From: Loxodes magnus
Taxonomy: Eukaryota; Ciliophora; Karyorelictea; Loxodida; Loxodidae
Reading direction: 5' to 3'
Assembly (NCBI GenBank): GCA_946699065.1
Contig: CAMPDV010001094.1
Span: 80,245 to 144,244 of the forward strand
DNA length: 64,000 nucleotides
How positions within the stretch are numbered: position 1 is the stretch's first letter; each line of letters begins with the position of its first letter. A program made the translations under genes and the position numbers. The notes under the pieces were generated by a model, which did not search any database, was not told where the DNA came from, and saw only the letters and a list, made by a program, of their open reading frames with translations. Shown in pieces: positions 35,931 to 49,784 of the stretch.

Positions 35931-37710
35931 ATACATAATAGTTTGAAAATATAAAACTAATAAGTAGTAAGGATTATTATTTGGCTTAATTATTATATAT
36001 AATTTGATTAATATTTTAGAATTATATTTGTATAAAGCGAAAGATTTAATAAAGAAATATTAAAATTAATTATTTTTGTATCATTAAATTAAATGATTGT
36101 AAAAAATTAAAAATGTTACATTTTAACATAAATTTATTAAATTTTATAAATAATTTACAAAATGGATTGAGTGGTAAATTTGATTTGAACTGAATAATAT
36201 CTTAATTTTGGATTATTTATTGTTATCCTTAACTTATTTAGTTTGATATTAGATTTTTAGGATTTTATTGATTAGCATAGTTTTAATTTAACATCTTTAA
36301 TTTATTTTCTGTATCTTATTCTATTTAAATAACAGTTTAAATTTGATAAAAGTTTTTACAATGAAGATACATTTCCTTTAATTAGATTAAAATATACAAT
36401 TAATTTATTTAAATTATTAATCTTTCCTATTTTATTATTGTAGATCAACATTCATAGATTATTCTCATAGTTATAAAGAATATTTACCAAAAAGAGAATA
36501 TTAAATAAAAAAATATGTAAATAGTTTTAATATATAAAAACTAAATTTTGCTAATTAAATATCTCAAATTATTATTTAAATTAAATAATATTATCAAAAT
36601 TAAATCACTATTTACATTACAAAATAACTAGTTCAACTAACACTATTATACACTAGATTATCAACATATCAATAACATATCAAATATCCAAATTACTAAT
36701 TCCAAAAATACTATAAACATTTAATATACTATCTATATATACTTAAACTTATTTTACATCTATTTACTTTATTTTTAAATATTATAATATTAATTATCAA
36801 ATTGAATATATTATATTTAAATTTAATTAGTTAATATATTACAATTCTTAAATTATTTACATAATTCATTTACTTTTATATATTTTTAGTGATTAAGTAA
36901 GTTATATAAACATATTAATTTAGTCTTAATATTAGATTATTTATTTGTAATAATTTTTTAATTTATCTTTTTATTAAGTTATCTTAAGACTCTTTATAAT
37001 TTCTATTTAATATTAGTTATATATAAAATAGATTAAAAGAGAATATAAGGTAATAGATGATAATATTTAAAGTAAGTAATAAATTATAAATAGATTAGTT
37101 ACATTAGTATTAGAGGTAATATTAATAAGCTAGTTTATCATAGTAATAGTAATAATCTAATCTAAACTGTTATATTTACACTTTTAGCTTTTACATTTAT
37201 TAACTTTATAATAAAATGTAAGTCATCTACCTATGCTAATACTGCTCTTATCCTTTTAACCTAACTAACGCTATTCCTACTGTCTTACCTTGTTCTCATA
37301 CTTTCTGTAGCTTATGCTTAAAGACTTAGTACTATTTATAGAATCAAATCAGCTGCTGCATTTGTTATAAGGTATTTCACTTTAGATTTTAAGATTTACC
37401 TATAAATGATGAATGGGTAGAGATATTATAATAATAATAGGAGTAGATTAATATTAGAAAGTAATGCTAATAGAAATTAAATTAAATGAAGAAGTAAATA
37501 GATTAGAAGTAAAATAAAATTACTTAGATTCAATAAATAGTTAGCTACTAGTTTATAAATTGCATATCTTCATAACATATTACAATGCTATCGTAATAGG
37601 AACTAAAGAATAACAATCGATATAATATTCAACTATAATCCTTAATTTCTATCACCTAAAAATGTTCCTCAAATACAATACAATAAATATATTAATAGAT
37701 AAAATCTAAA
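35931..37710. other. AT-rich stretch, copy 3
   Basis: Counterpart of 1607-3404; nothing more seen. Confidence 0.45.
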
Positions 37711-38577
37711 ATGACTTATTAGGGAAGTATTAAGCCAGTTATAAAATAAATAAGTTTAGCTGAGTAGAGAATAAAGGAAAGTAAATATATTCATTGATTT
37801 TAATGGGGTACTTAAATTCTTCGATTATTTAATATAGAAACAGAATAAATTTAAAAAGTTTAATTAAATACTAAAGTACCTAGTATTAGTAGAAGTATTG
37901 AATATAGAAATAAATTATATTTAGTTGGAGGAGAAATAAATAAATAAGGATTAAAAGATACTTGATAATTTGACTTTTAAGGAAATAGTAGAAAACTATC
38001 TAGTCTTAACTAAGGAAGATATTGATTTGGATTAGCAGCAGCTTAAGATTATATATATGTAGTAGGAGGAACTTTTGATTAAAGTAAACCTTTAAGAACA
38101 GTGGAAAAATAAAAGATAGGAAGTTAAAGTACATGATAATATTGTTCTTAGTTTCCTTTTGGAATAGTAAATTAGACATTAGCAGCAGATAAAGCAGAAT
38201 AAAATATTTATTCGTTTGGAGGAGCAAACTAAAACGAATTAATTTTAAATGACATATGAAAATATAATATATAGAGCGATATATGAAATAAATGTAATTT
38301 AAATCTTCCTGAAGCTGTTTGTGATCCTTTAGTATTATTTGAACCTCTAATTATAGTTGGAGGAGTAAAAAATCATTATAAAGAATTTTAAAGAAAGATA
38401 TATAAAAGAAGCAATCAATAATGATAATAAATAGAATTTAAACATAACTCTTACAATTTATCAGCATTTAAAACAAGAGATAGATTTGCTTATAATTTTA
38501 TAGTTGATTTACCTAATCTTTTATTGTTGAGAGTTGACGTAGTAAACTTGGATTACAAGACCATAAGAATAGAGTGA
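37711..38577 (+). CDS. Kelch-repeat protein, copy 3 (intact in reassigned code)
   Basis: 288 residues from the conserved ATG to TGA, with a second TGA next to it. It is one codon shorter than copy 1 through an in-frame deletion near 38387 (KEFQRK instead of KNQYLRK). Gly-Gly doublets and UGA-coded Trp residues are conserved, while many surface-type residues differ from copies 1 and 2. In-frame indels and kept motifs show protein-level constraint. Role as for copy 1: a probable protein-binding beta-propeller of unknown partner. Confidence 0.8.
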
Positions 38578-38580
38578 TGA

Positions 38581-41500
38581 ATGAAGTTAAAGAGATAAAT
38601 ATAATAAATTTAAAGTATTTTTTAATAATAAATATTATATTATAGTATTTTATAAGTTTGAATGATTTAGGTATAATAAGAAGTAATGATTATGTAATAA
38701 TATTTTTAGAATGTTATATATTGTAAGTTGATTTAATGTTAGTCTGATAGTTAGACAGTGATGGTGTTGATTGTAAGGGTTGATATAAATATATTTGATA
38801 TAATTAAATATTGTGTAATTAGTAGAGACATATTAATATTAAGTAATGATGCACATAATGATGTGCATAATGAATTTGAAAGTATGTTTTAATTTAGTAT
38901 AAAATAAAAATATTTGAGTTTTAAAGTTGATGCTATCTACTTATGATTTAGTTATTATATTATAGTTTAAAAGAATTATTTAAATAATAAAAATTTATAA
39001 AAAAGTGATCTAATAAACAGTTAGCTAAATTATTATCTTAAAAAGTTTATTATCTAAATAATACTAAAAATAAGCAAAAAGAATCTAATAATACATATAG
39101 ATATAAATATTTATAGCTATTATATTACTTTAATAATTAAAGGTAAAAGTAAGTTTTAGTGATAAAATAATTCTTTATTGGATTAACAAAGATTAAAGTT
39201 AGAAAATATTTTATCTAAAACATATTAAATGTTGCTTTTGTCTAAATAGCTATTTAAATTCATTTTACTTATATCTTTTTTACTTAAGAAAAAGTAAAGA
39301 CGAGTATTTTAAAAAGAGCATGAACAATGAAGTTATATAAATGCTCACAAAAAAGAAAATTTATAAGTGAAAATATTATGATTACTACTATATTGAGTGC
39401 TCTAAAGTTATATAATATATTATTAAGAAGCTTCTTTTTTAATAGATAGATAAACTTCTTGATAGTTTAATGAATTTCTTGGTGGATATTACGATAATTT
39501 AATTATAATTTAAATATCATTGATATGAAGTGTTATTAGCAATAATATTTCCTAAGCAGTATATAAAATTGTTTATAATTTCCCTAAAATAAAAGTTATT
39601 ACGTGCACATAAAGATTCTATATTGATTACAATAAAGATTAAAATTAGCTCTGTTTTATAGTTAGAAAGAAATTAGTTGATAAGAAATTTGAATATGTTG
39701 ATAAACATAAATGGTAACATTAAGCTATCTATTTATACATTAATATAAAGTAATTTTGTTGATGCTAATTGTATTATCTGAATATGATTAGATTTTTTGA
39801 TAATAATAGGTTTATTTGAATATAAAAGGAATTAAAAAATAAACTAATTTAAATTAGTTAAAATATTTAATTTCTTAATTTATATCTAATTAAATAAATT
39901 AAACCATTATATACTCTTAAGTTTAAAACTTATATAATTATAAATTTTGGTTACAGATAAGTTTTATTTAAATTATATAATATTATTTAGAGTATAAATT
40001 GAAGTAAGTAAAAAGGAACAATATTATTGATATTTAAATATATTTTAAATTAGAATAAATGATTAAACTTTTAATTAAATAAATATAAATATCAGATATT
40101 TACAACACTATATCAAATTAATTATTTTAAGTAAATATACTATTTTAACTTATATCTACTATTTTTTAATCAATCCAAATAATCATATAATAATAATCAA
40201 ATTATCAAATTATAATATACTCAAATTATATCCAAATTACATATAATTCATCATTATTCAAATATATTATTACACTTAAATCAAACCATTTATTTTATAC
40301 ATTTTTTCCATATCAAATAGTCATCAATTCTAAAAAACATACTAATTTCAAATATTATATCAACTCATTTTATTAATACCTCCAAATTATAATCATAGAT
40401 CAAATTATAACCAAATTAATGCTTCATTATTTTAATATTAGAACCTACTTTTAAATATCATTCTTATACATATATAAATATAGTTATTATTTTTATTTAA
40501 ATATGTATAGTTACATTTAATTTTAATAACAATACTAATTTATTTTTTAGTTTAAATATTTTTATATCATCTATTTTATTTATGCTTTTTATAATAGTTT
40601 TTTAATTTAATTAGTTTATATATCTTTAACTTAAATTACACTTACAGTCATTTATATATATCTTAATTAAAATTATTCTTTTAGTAATTTAAAATTAAAT
40701 AGTATCATTTTTATATTATTATTTTAGATATTTATAGTTAATATTATCTAATTTTTTAAAGGAAAAAAGCATAGTTTTTGAAGTGTTTTGAAGTGAGAAT
40801 ACGAAACTTTAATATCAGAGTCATTAAATTGGTAAGTTTAGAGTGTTGAATTCGATGAAATTTCATTATCTTGTTAAAACTAATGCTTTTAGTAAATTAG
40901 ATTGCATACTCTGGTGTGCTTCGGTTGAAAAACGATTTAAAGAAAAGATGTTTTAGTTTTTTAGATTTGCTTGCGGAAAATTCTAATGAGAATTATTTTT
41001 AAGTGAAAGAAGAATCATATTCTTGCTGTTGTCTAAATTAAAATTTTCTTAGGAAGTACGTTAAGGCAGATTTAGTGTTTCATTAATAAAGTTTGCCATT
41101 TTATTTTATTAGTTAGTAAAGAATTTTTAAATTAAAGAAAGCTTTAAGCCATAGGTAATTAAATGTAAATAGCTTGATAAAATTAAGCGAAAGTTATCAT
41201 AGCGAATTCTTTTAAATTTTCAGGATACCTCTATATTCTACTCTTATGTAATAAAGATAAAATCTGACCATTACAATTTTAAGTTAATTATCTGGAAAAG
41301 CAATTTATAGATAATTTTATGATATCTTTGAACTTTCGTATTTATAGATTAGTTAATTTTTTTATAATCTAAATAAGGATAAATTAAATAATAATATGAA
41401 TTAGCTTTATAATTTTAATTATTTTTAAAGATATTAGCAAACAATTTCAATCAGATAGAAGCTTTATATTAAAATAAAACTTCTTTTTAATTATTATATC

Positions 41501-42437
41501 ATAATTTTCTATCAAATAACTATTTATAAATAAAAGTTAGTCTATGAAGAAATTAATAAAAGCTACTAGTAATAAAACTTAAATTACTAGATCTAAGGAA
41601 ACTAAATTTAGATATTCTTAAGATTAGATAAAATAAAAATTTTGTTTATTAAAATTTAGCTCCTTAAAGAGTATAATAATCTATTGAATTATTTTTAGAA
41701 AGTTAAATTTTAAATAGATAGAAATATTAGGAATTAAAAATTAATAATAGTAATGATATAATAATAAATTAACCTCTTTTATATACTTCATCGATTAGAT
41801 AAAAATAATAAAAACCTAAAAGTTAAGAATAACAATTTCTATTTATAGAAAACATAATATTAAAAGACTCATTTAATAAATTATTTTTCATTTATTTGTT
41901 TAATTTAGATTTAATATTAGGGAATAAATTCCTTCTTTTTTCTTTGATAGCAATAAGAATTAAATTATGCAACAATAACAATTAATAATTATTAGAAATA
42001 AAGTTAATTTAAATTTTTAATTTCATAATCTTTTAAATCAAAAAATAGGAAAAAATGCCAATCTATAGAAGAACACAATTTAAATATTTAGAAAGATAGA
42101 TAGGAAATATTTTTTAGACATAAAATAAAAAAAGAATAAAAACCATAAATGAATCATCAGATAATCCATTTAGTAAAATTTAAACTGATAAAGATATTAA
42201 AATTTCTAATTTGAAAAAAAAGTTTTACATTTTCAATAGCTTTGCGTAGAATCTTATTTAAAATATTCTAAGATATTTATGAATTAAATAGCTAATAGCC
42301 TTTGCTAAAGTGTGAAATAAATATAAGAAAAATTAATCTCTTTATATAAAAATCATATAAATTTATTTCTTAATTGTAATTCATAGTAATTTTACTATGT
42401 TTCTTTATCCTTGAAAACTAGTAATTTCAAATTTTAA
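38581..42437. other. AT-rich middle of copy 3 incl. coding-like stretch
   Basis: Counterpart of 4278-8146. The 609-nt frame from ATG 41544 to TGA 42150 is the same length as in copy 1; function and reality uncertain. Confidence 0.35.
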
Positions 42438-42778
42438 TTTTTTTGCATTAATTAATTAATTTTAAACTAAAAGAGTTTTTGGATTGCAACTTCTTGAATT
42501 TAACGACCCCAACACTCCCTTCATGGGATAACGGGGATATCCTGTTGCTTTCGAAAAGCAGCTGCCAGGGAGCTCCATCGCTATGGGCAGCCAGGCTTCA
42601 AGCCCCTACCAGGAGTGGATAATCAAGAGGAAGGTGTTCCCTTGCAAAAGTTGACTTTGACCAGGGACTTTCTCAGCGACAGGAAAGGAACTTGTTCCTA
42701 GCCATAAAACCAGAAAGTATAATTCAGAAGGTCAATCTCAGCTCCCACCATCTTTTTAATTATCATTTTTTTGCATTA
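42438..42778 (+). mobile_element. SINE-like element S3 (duplicate of S1)
   Basis: Element 42451-42765 between TTTTTTTGCATTA repeats at 42438-42450 and 42766-42778. It is the same insertion as S1, carried along in the segmental duplication, with only a few base changes. Confidence 0.75.
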
Positions 42779-45171
42779 TATTCTGTTTTATATATATGAT
42801 TAAGGCATAACCTTTAGATATTAATGTTATTGTGAATCTAAATTTATTTTAACATTATAAATATTTTTATTCTTTATTATTTCAATAAATAAAGTGTTTT
42901 AAAGTGAAATTCTTTCATTTTTTACTCTAAGCAATTGAATAAAATTTGTTTATTTATCTATAATTTATCTTTAAGTTTTCTCAAGCATTAAATATCGCCA
43001 AATTTTTATAAAATTTCCAATATTTAGACAAATCAAAATATAGATCTCAGATTATTCCTTATTTTCATTGATAAATTTTAAAATTTTTATTCTATCATAC
43101 GAATAAAATGAATTTCAAGAAAAAAAATTTAATTTTTTCTTTTTAAAGTTTTGAAGCTTCAGACCATAATTATAATAATTTAATCTTAAATGATCAAAAT
43201 ACGTTTTCTAATTAAAGTCCTAAATTTAATATAGTTATCTATTTATTTTTTTAACAATTTAGAGTTTCTCTTTTATTTTCTTTATTCTATGTCTTTTTTA
43301 CCTTATAAAAAGCTAAAAATCAAATAATAAACTTGATCAAGCAATTTAATAAAAATAATTGTTATTTTCTAAAGCTAAGAAAAATTATTTTAGCATTTGA
43401 TTAACGAAATTAGTTAGTAGTTACTTTTTCTCTTGATAAAGTTATTTAATAGAGAAATAGATTTTAAATATGCTTGTATTTACCATGAATATAACTAGAT
43501 AAAATTAAATTATATTTCCATTACAGTAAGTTTTAGTCTTTCTACTTTAGAAATCTAAAAAACTAAGATTAATGCTAGCTAAATTTATAGAATATATCTA
43601 TAGTTAATATTTGCTTTAGAACAATAATTTGGACTCTTAAAATAAAAAAAGATTATGAGCATTTCTAGTTTTCTAACAAGCAAAGATTAAATATTTTTAG
43701 TTATCTTAGAAAATAAACTAACTCGTCCAGAAAAATAAAAGATGATATTTAAATTTTCTGATAGAAAGGATACTAACTAGTTTTTAATTTCTTCAAAGAA
43801 GAAAATAATAAATTCTATTTCATTGATGAGTACAAAACTTATTCTATTATCTTAAATCTCATTTTAAAATTATCTAATTTTTCTAGTAGTAAGAATCACA
43901 AAGAAATTGAATGTTAAAACAAAATAAAAATAAAGCAAACATAAAATATTTAAAATAGTAACTATTAGATAAAATAACTTATTAGCAAAATAAAGCTGAT
44001 TGAATACAAGTTTCTTAAAAATAAATAAATCTCTTAGGAAATCTCTAAATCCAATTTTATAAATTTATAAATTTTGAAATATAAAAAAATATTTAAATCT
44101 ACAAATGCAATTATAGATTCTTTATTTATTTAAACTTTTTAACCTAATAAATAAATTTTACGGATAGTTTATAAAAAAATTGAATATAAGAATAAAAGAT
44201 GTCATAAAAGAATAAAATTATTAAATATCTTTAGTTTTTCTTAAATTTTATTAAATCTTTGGATTATGAGTTCTAAAAATTAGCTCAAAATCTATAGAAA
44301 TAAATTTAGGTGCGCAAGAAAATAAAAATTTGCTATTTACTTACTTAAATTGATAATTAATACTCAAACAAGGTTAAATAGATTTAATATAAGAAACATT
44401 TATAAAAAAGTCTTAGGATTTATAATTTGAAAGTAAGGCTATAAATTTTCACGATTTATCATAACTCTTAATTTCCTAAAATACAATTTTTTTCTAAATA
44501 TTTAGAAAAAATTTATAAAGATAGAATCAGCTCTAAAATAATAGTGCTAAATTGATAACTAATAAAAACTAAATTCTTCCAATTATAATAAACATATCAT
44601 TAACTTTATAAATAATTATTTCCTAAAAAGGATAGAATCTTCTACTAAGTAAAGCATATGGAAAATTAAAAAAAATTTATCTAATAAAAACAAAGAATAG
44701 CTAAATAAATATTTATTATGCAATTAATAATAAATTAATTAATAAACTAAAACTTAATTATCATAGCTTTCTTTATAGAAAGAAGCAAATTAGTAAAAAA
44801 GATAATGAATAGTTAGTTTAATTATATATTCTAAAGAAAATATAAAACTTAATAACTCTCCGTAATTAGCGAATTTATCTCAGAGTATTTTAAAAATCAG
44901 CATTGCTCTCTTGATAAGTTACTTAGGATCCTTTATCTTAAACAAAAATTAAATTTTAGTTTATTATATCTAAACTTCTTAAAATATTTTTGATTTCAAA
45001 TTAATTAAATAATTTAAAGTAGTGGCATATCTACCATTAGGATATTGTAGGCTATTTAGAGGAATAAATTAATAATTCTAAGATAAATGAGGTAATTAAA
45101 TTTTAATTTAATTCTCAAAATTAAAGTTAGAAATATCTATTTAAGGGAATTATTCTAAAATTATTATAAAT
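42779..45171. other. AT-rich stretch, copy 3
   Basis: Counterpart of 8488-10893 with several one-base indels; no gene supported. Confidence 0.45.
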
Positions 45172-45810
45172 ATGTCAGGTCGAGGAGAACTAGCTGCTAT
45201 AAATAAATTTCAATTCATTTTACTTGGACTGCTATCTGACTTATTTAGAGAATATCAAGGCTTCTGCTTTAAATGGGTTGACTTAGGAAGAAGAGTTTTA
45301 TAGTCAATTTGTGTGCTTCAATAAATCTTTCTAAGTTCATATAGCATTAATGAATTATCTGGATTTCAAACAGCTAGAAATAAAATTTTAGGTAAAGTTT
45401 TTTCTTCAAAACGTAAAGCGCTATGAAAACACAAAAACTGGATGCTCGCACTATAATTAAATAAGCGGAACTTGATAGAAAATTTACGAAAGCTAAATAT
45501 CATATTATAAAAGTTAAAATCTTGATTTTATTTTTAAGATAAATGATATTCAAAGTGAGAAGGAGAGATAAAGCGTAAAAATTAAATTCATATCCCAAAA
45601 ATGCTACAATATTTCAGTGATTTCATTACTGCAAAAAGAATATACGAATTATAGATTTAAAATCTATAAAATTTATAATAAATTTTTAACTTAGGAAAAT
45701 AAATAAAACTAATAATTTTTAATAAATTGACCATTTGAGAGATAACAGAGTGGTATGCATCATGTATAGATTCATTAAGTAGATTAAATTTTTAATTTTC
45801 ATTATAATGA
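45172..45810 (+). CDS. Hypothetical gene X, copy 3
   Basis: A 212-residue reading from ATG to TGA (45808), 639 nt. It is hydrophobic and basic, with MSGRGELAAINKF at the start, a middle part FQTARNKILGKVFSSKRKAL, and AKRIYELQIQ near the C-terminus as in gene Y. Internal UGA codons (five) are read as Trp. Copy 1 carries one extra base near 11045, and either copy could be the damaged one. No family recognised. Confidence 0.35.
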
Positions 45811-46932
45811 TAGATTTACCTTTTAAATTTTAATGTATAACTCAAATTAATTTATTTTTATTTTATACCTTTAATTATTTATTTTATTAATTAAGTTAGA
45901 AATATTTACAATTTAATATAAAACTAAAACTTAATAAGGGAAAATATAATTAAAGTTAACTTGGTTATTATGAAAGTGAATTAAAGGTCAAGTTAAAAAT
46001 GAAGATAATTATAGTTATTTATTAGTCCCGATTTATCTTTTCATTATTTATAAAATAAAGCTATATATTTATCCTTTTTTTATGAGGATAACACATATTA
46101 TTATCATTTATATGAACAAACACATCCACATATAGTTGTTCTATTAATTGTGATGTATACTTGATATTTTCTAATCTTAGTTATTTTAAATTATTATATT
46201 TAGAGAAAAAGAATCTAAAAGAGATTGTTATTATTAAATTTCATTAAATATAAAATATTAACTTAATTAAATTAAGCTTTAACTACCCCCTATTATTATG
46301 ATTATTTTATTATTATATTCTGTATTAAAGTAGGTATCTTTATATATTTATTTAGATTTAAGCTATTACTTACTAAATAAAATAAAAAGCATTTACATTT
46401 TATCAATGTTTGATTGATGTCTTTAGTTATACTTTTATGAAAATAATTTCCTTATAAAAATACTAAATCAAAGTCACTATAAAATATTGGTGATTTATGA
46501 TTATTATTCTTCTTTTTTTATTATGAATCTATTTGTTATCTTTCACTCTAACTAGAAAAGATAAGCTAGATAGAATATATACGAATGCACTTAGATTAGA
46601 TATGGATATATGCATAATTCAAACTATAAAAAGAATAATCATATTTTGCTTTTAGCTTCTATCACAAAAAATAAATTTAATTTAACCTTTCAGCAGTATA
46701 AAAACTGTATAGCTCACCTATTTAGAAAATGGCCTAAGTCTAAAATGATGGGACAATTAATTTAATAGGTAAATGAAAAAATATTTTAGACTGAAATACC
46801 TACTTTTTACATTAAATAAAAATAGAATTTTATTTAATAAGATTTAAATAAATAATTTAGGTATTTTTTCAAAGTAAACCTTAAAGTTCTTATTTATGCA
46901 TATGCTTTAGTTTATTTTATAATTTATTAGAA
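45811..46932. other. AT-rich stretch, copy 3
   Basis: Counterpart of 11534-12657; nothing recognised. Confidence 0.4.
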
Positions 46933-47649
46933 ATGAGTCAAGAGAAGATCATAATCTAATTTAATTGGTTATATTCAAGCTTTAAAGAATATGGACCAGA
47001 TTACTTGCATACGTATGTTTTTTTGATACAGGATAGCTAGCTAAGTAGTATGGCTTAAAGAAGACAATTAAATTACAATTTTAAATAACTAGGGCTGAAA
47101 CAAATAAATTGTGGATAAAAGGCAAGATTAATTAAAAATAAAATTAATTTTAGTATTAAAACAATTCTTTGGTATGAAAGAAAGCACATTCAATTCTAAA
47201 TTTTCTATTACCTCTACTATCAAGACTTATTTAGACTGAAAAAAAGATACCGATGTAATAATCCCACAATTAAGGACAATTAAAGACGCTTATGCTGAAT
47301 TAGTTTCATAAAACTTTTAAATGATCAGCGAATAAAAAACTAAAGAATTCTCTTTAAATATGCAAATAAATCCTCGCCAAAAATAATGAAAGCTAGCAAG
47401 ATCTGAGAGAAAAATTTGATTTAATTTCCGGTTTAGAAAATATAATGAGTCTAAATAATAAAGTATCTTATAAAGGAATTAAATTAACTAATAAAGACTT
47501 AAATAGCTAATTTATTATTTAGAAAAAACATAGATAATCGTAGTGATAAAATTACGGCAAAAAGAATATACGAATTATAGATTTAATCTATGAATATTTT
47601 ATAGAATTAACTTTAGAAAGAAAAGATGTAAATAAAATATAAGTAATGA
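46933..47649 (+). CDS. Hypothetical gene Y, copy 3
   Basis: Same 717-nt frame as 12658-13374 with substitutions only. One codon is TAA here and CAA in copy 1, silent under UAA = Gln. Another is TGA here and CGA there, which is Trp for Arg if UGA is sense and a nonsense change if not. Ends at TGA. Function unknown. Confidence 0.45.
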
Positions 47650-48334
47650 AAGTATCTAAACAAGAATAGAGACTTTTATTTCTTTGTGCTAGCATTAATT
47701 ATATTTTTTTATGAAGAAAGCTTTATAAATTTTAAATTCAAGAAATTTCTTCCCCTTTAAAAAAGTATAAAAGTACTTAATAAATTTTGTTTTGAAAATA
47801 AAGAAGTTTTTTAGCCAGAGTATTTGCAGAGTTTAGCATCAATAAAAAATAAATTCTTTTTGAAAAGATCGAATGAATGAAATTATTTGCTTTATTTTTA
47901 TTTTTTGTATTTTTATATTATATTTATTTTTAAGAATTTAATAATTTTGATAAAGTTTTTAAGTATTTTATCATTTGAATTATTTTCAAGCTATGTGCTT
48001 ATAATTTTTTAGCTTCTTTATTTTAGTTGTTAATTCTTTCAAATATTTTATCATAATTTCTCTAATTAAAAAAATATTAAAAGAAATGCATTTCGATTTT
48101 AAAAGTTCTTCTTATTCTTATAACTTCTTTATTCTTTTACTATTTTCATTTAATTGAAGATATATTTAATTAATTTTTTATAATAAATTAAATAAAAATT
48201 CTTATTTTATCTTATTATTTAGAGGTTTCACTTTTTTATAAATTATTTTGTAAGAATTGATAAATTTTAATTTGCCTTTGTAAATCTAAAATTGTTTATA
48301 TATATCATTCAAAATATTTTAATATCTTAAAAAG
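47650..48334. other. AT-rich stretch after gene Y, copy 3
   Basis: Counterpart of 13375-14055; no gene recognised. Confidence 0.4.
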
Positions 48335-48406
48335 GGGCTGCTACGGGAATTGAACCCGTGACCTCTCGCACCCAAAGCGAGAATCATACCACTAGACCAA
48401 GCAGCC
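48335..48406 (-). tRNA. tRNA-Pro (UGG)
   Basis: Identical to 14056-14127, including the upstream 20 bases. Homology between copies 1 and 3 fails within about 30 bases beyond the 5' end of this gene. Confidence 0.97.
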
Positions 48407-48439
48407 TCTATATTACTCTTGTTTACTCTCCATTAAATA

Positions 48440-49780
48440 CAATAAAATTATTGGGAAAATTTATCTTAAAAATTGTCATAAAATGCTGTATTTTTTTAAT
48501 ATAAGAAATAAATATTCCAATATTTTATAGTGATTTTAATAATTCTATCCAAATATTTATCTAAAAAGTTTACATTTTTTTAGACATGTTGATATTTAGA
48601 TATAGACTTTTAAGACAATTACATGATACTAATTTTATTTCGTATAAAGCAAAAAAAAATTTTATTTTATTAATTATTACCTTAAACATTTTACTAAACA
48701 TATTTAGATCCCTAAACTTTCTTCAGAGTCATTTTTGTTAAAAAAAATAACAAATAACACAAGACACTATGGCCGAGTGGCTAAGGCGACAGACTTGAAA
48801 TTTGTTGGGAGTTTTTTGCGCAGGTTCAAATCCTGGTGGTGTCGTTTTATTTGGTAAGAATCTTGTCTTAGTAAATCTAAAATTGTTTATATATCATTCG
48901 AAATATTTTAATATCTTAAAATGGGCTGCTAATGGTGTTATTTATATTTTACACTTCATAAGTAAAATATTAAGAGAAAATTTAATTTCATGCTTTATAG
49001 GTAAAAAATAGAAGAAACAATGAAACATGTAATATAATTATTACTAGTTAAAAATAAAAATGTTGATAGTTCTAAAGCTAGATTTTAACTAAATGATTAT
49101 ACTTAATATTTCCTTTATAATATTTATATTTAACTACTAAGATTTTATAAGAAGTTTAAGATTTATATTAAATTTACCTCATTTTACAACTTTAAATCTA
49201 TATAATTTACCTTTATTTTTAAAGATTGAACTTGATTATTACATAATTTTAAATTTCTTTTGCTTTAAGTCTGAATAATAAAATCTATTTAATGGAAAAG
49301 TTTAATAATATATATATAGGAAACATTAAAGATTATAAGATAAATAAATAAAATGCTTCTCAGTTTATAATAATAATACCTAATTGAAAAAGTAAGCAAC
49401 TATTTATATTCTTAGATTAAATTACTTTTTTAATAATGGTTTTTAATTTAAAGTTTGAATAAAGAAAAATAAATATAAGAAAAAACCTAAATTTTATAAT
49501 TTATGTGAAGTTTTCAACAAAAATTATTAGATAGATTGTAAGAATCTTATAAGCTAATTATTAATATAATAAAATTATAAAAAAATTAAAAATTGAAAAT
49601 GAAGTAAATAAAAACTAAATAAGTCTATTTTTTCATGGAATTTGGGAAGCATAGTTATCTAAAGCAAGTAAAAATTTTTAATCTAAAATCTAACTAAATC
49701 ATTTTTTTTAATTTTTTCTTTAATTAATTATTAAGCTTGATATAGCTTAAACTTAAAATTATTTAAATTAATTTACTTCC
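48440..49780. other. Block unique to copy 3, with tRNA-Ser
   Basis: Replaces about 240 bases of copy 1. Apart from tRNA-Ser it holds, at about 48869-48934, a partial second copy of the sequence that flanks the 3' end of tRNA-Pro (GTAAATCTAAAATTGTTTAT ... TATCTTAAAA) running into GGGCTGCTA, the first bases of the tRNA-Pro complement. The rest is AT-rich with no gene. Confidence 0.6.
48763..48844 (+). tRNA. tRNA-Ser (UGA)
   Basis: An 82-nt class II tRNA. GACACTA pairs TGGTGTC, the D arm is GGCCGAGTGGCTAAGGC, anticodon TGA lies in CTTGAAA, the variable arm is long (GGGAGTTTTTTGC), and the T arm is CAGGTTCAAATCCTG with one mismatch at its base. A T4 run follows directly. It decodes UCA, not the reassigned UGA codon. 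Confidence 0.9.
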
Positions 49781-49784
49781 CAAC

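Noticed and set aside
48802-49011. 69-codon ORF
   Set aside because: Begins inside tRNA-Ser and crosses a duplicated tRNA flank; no motif.
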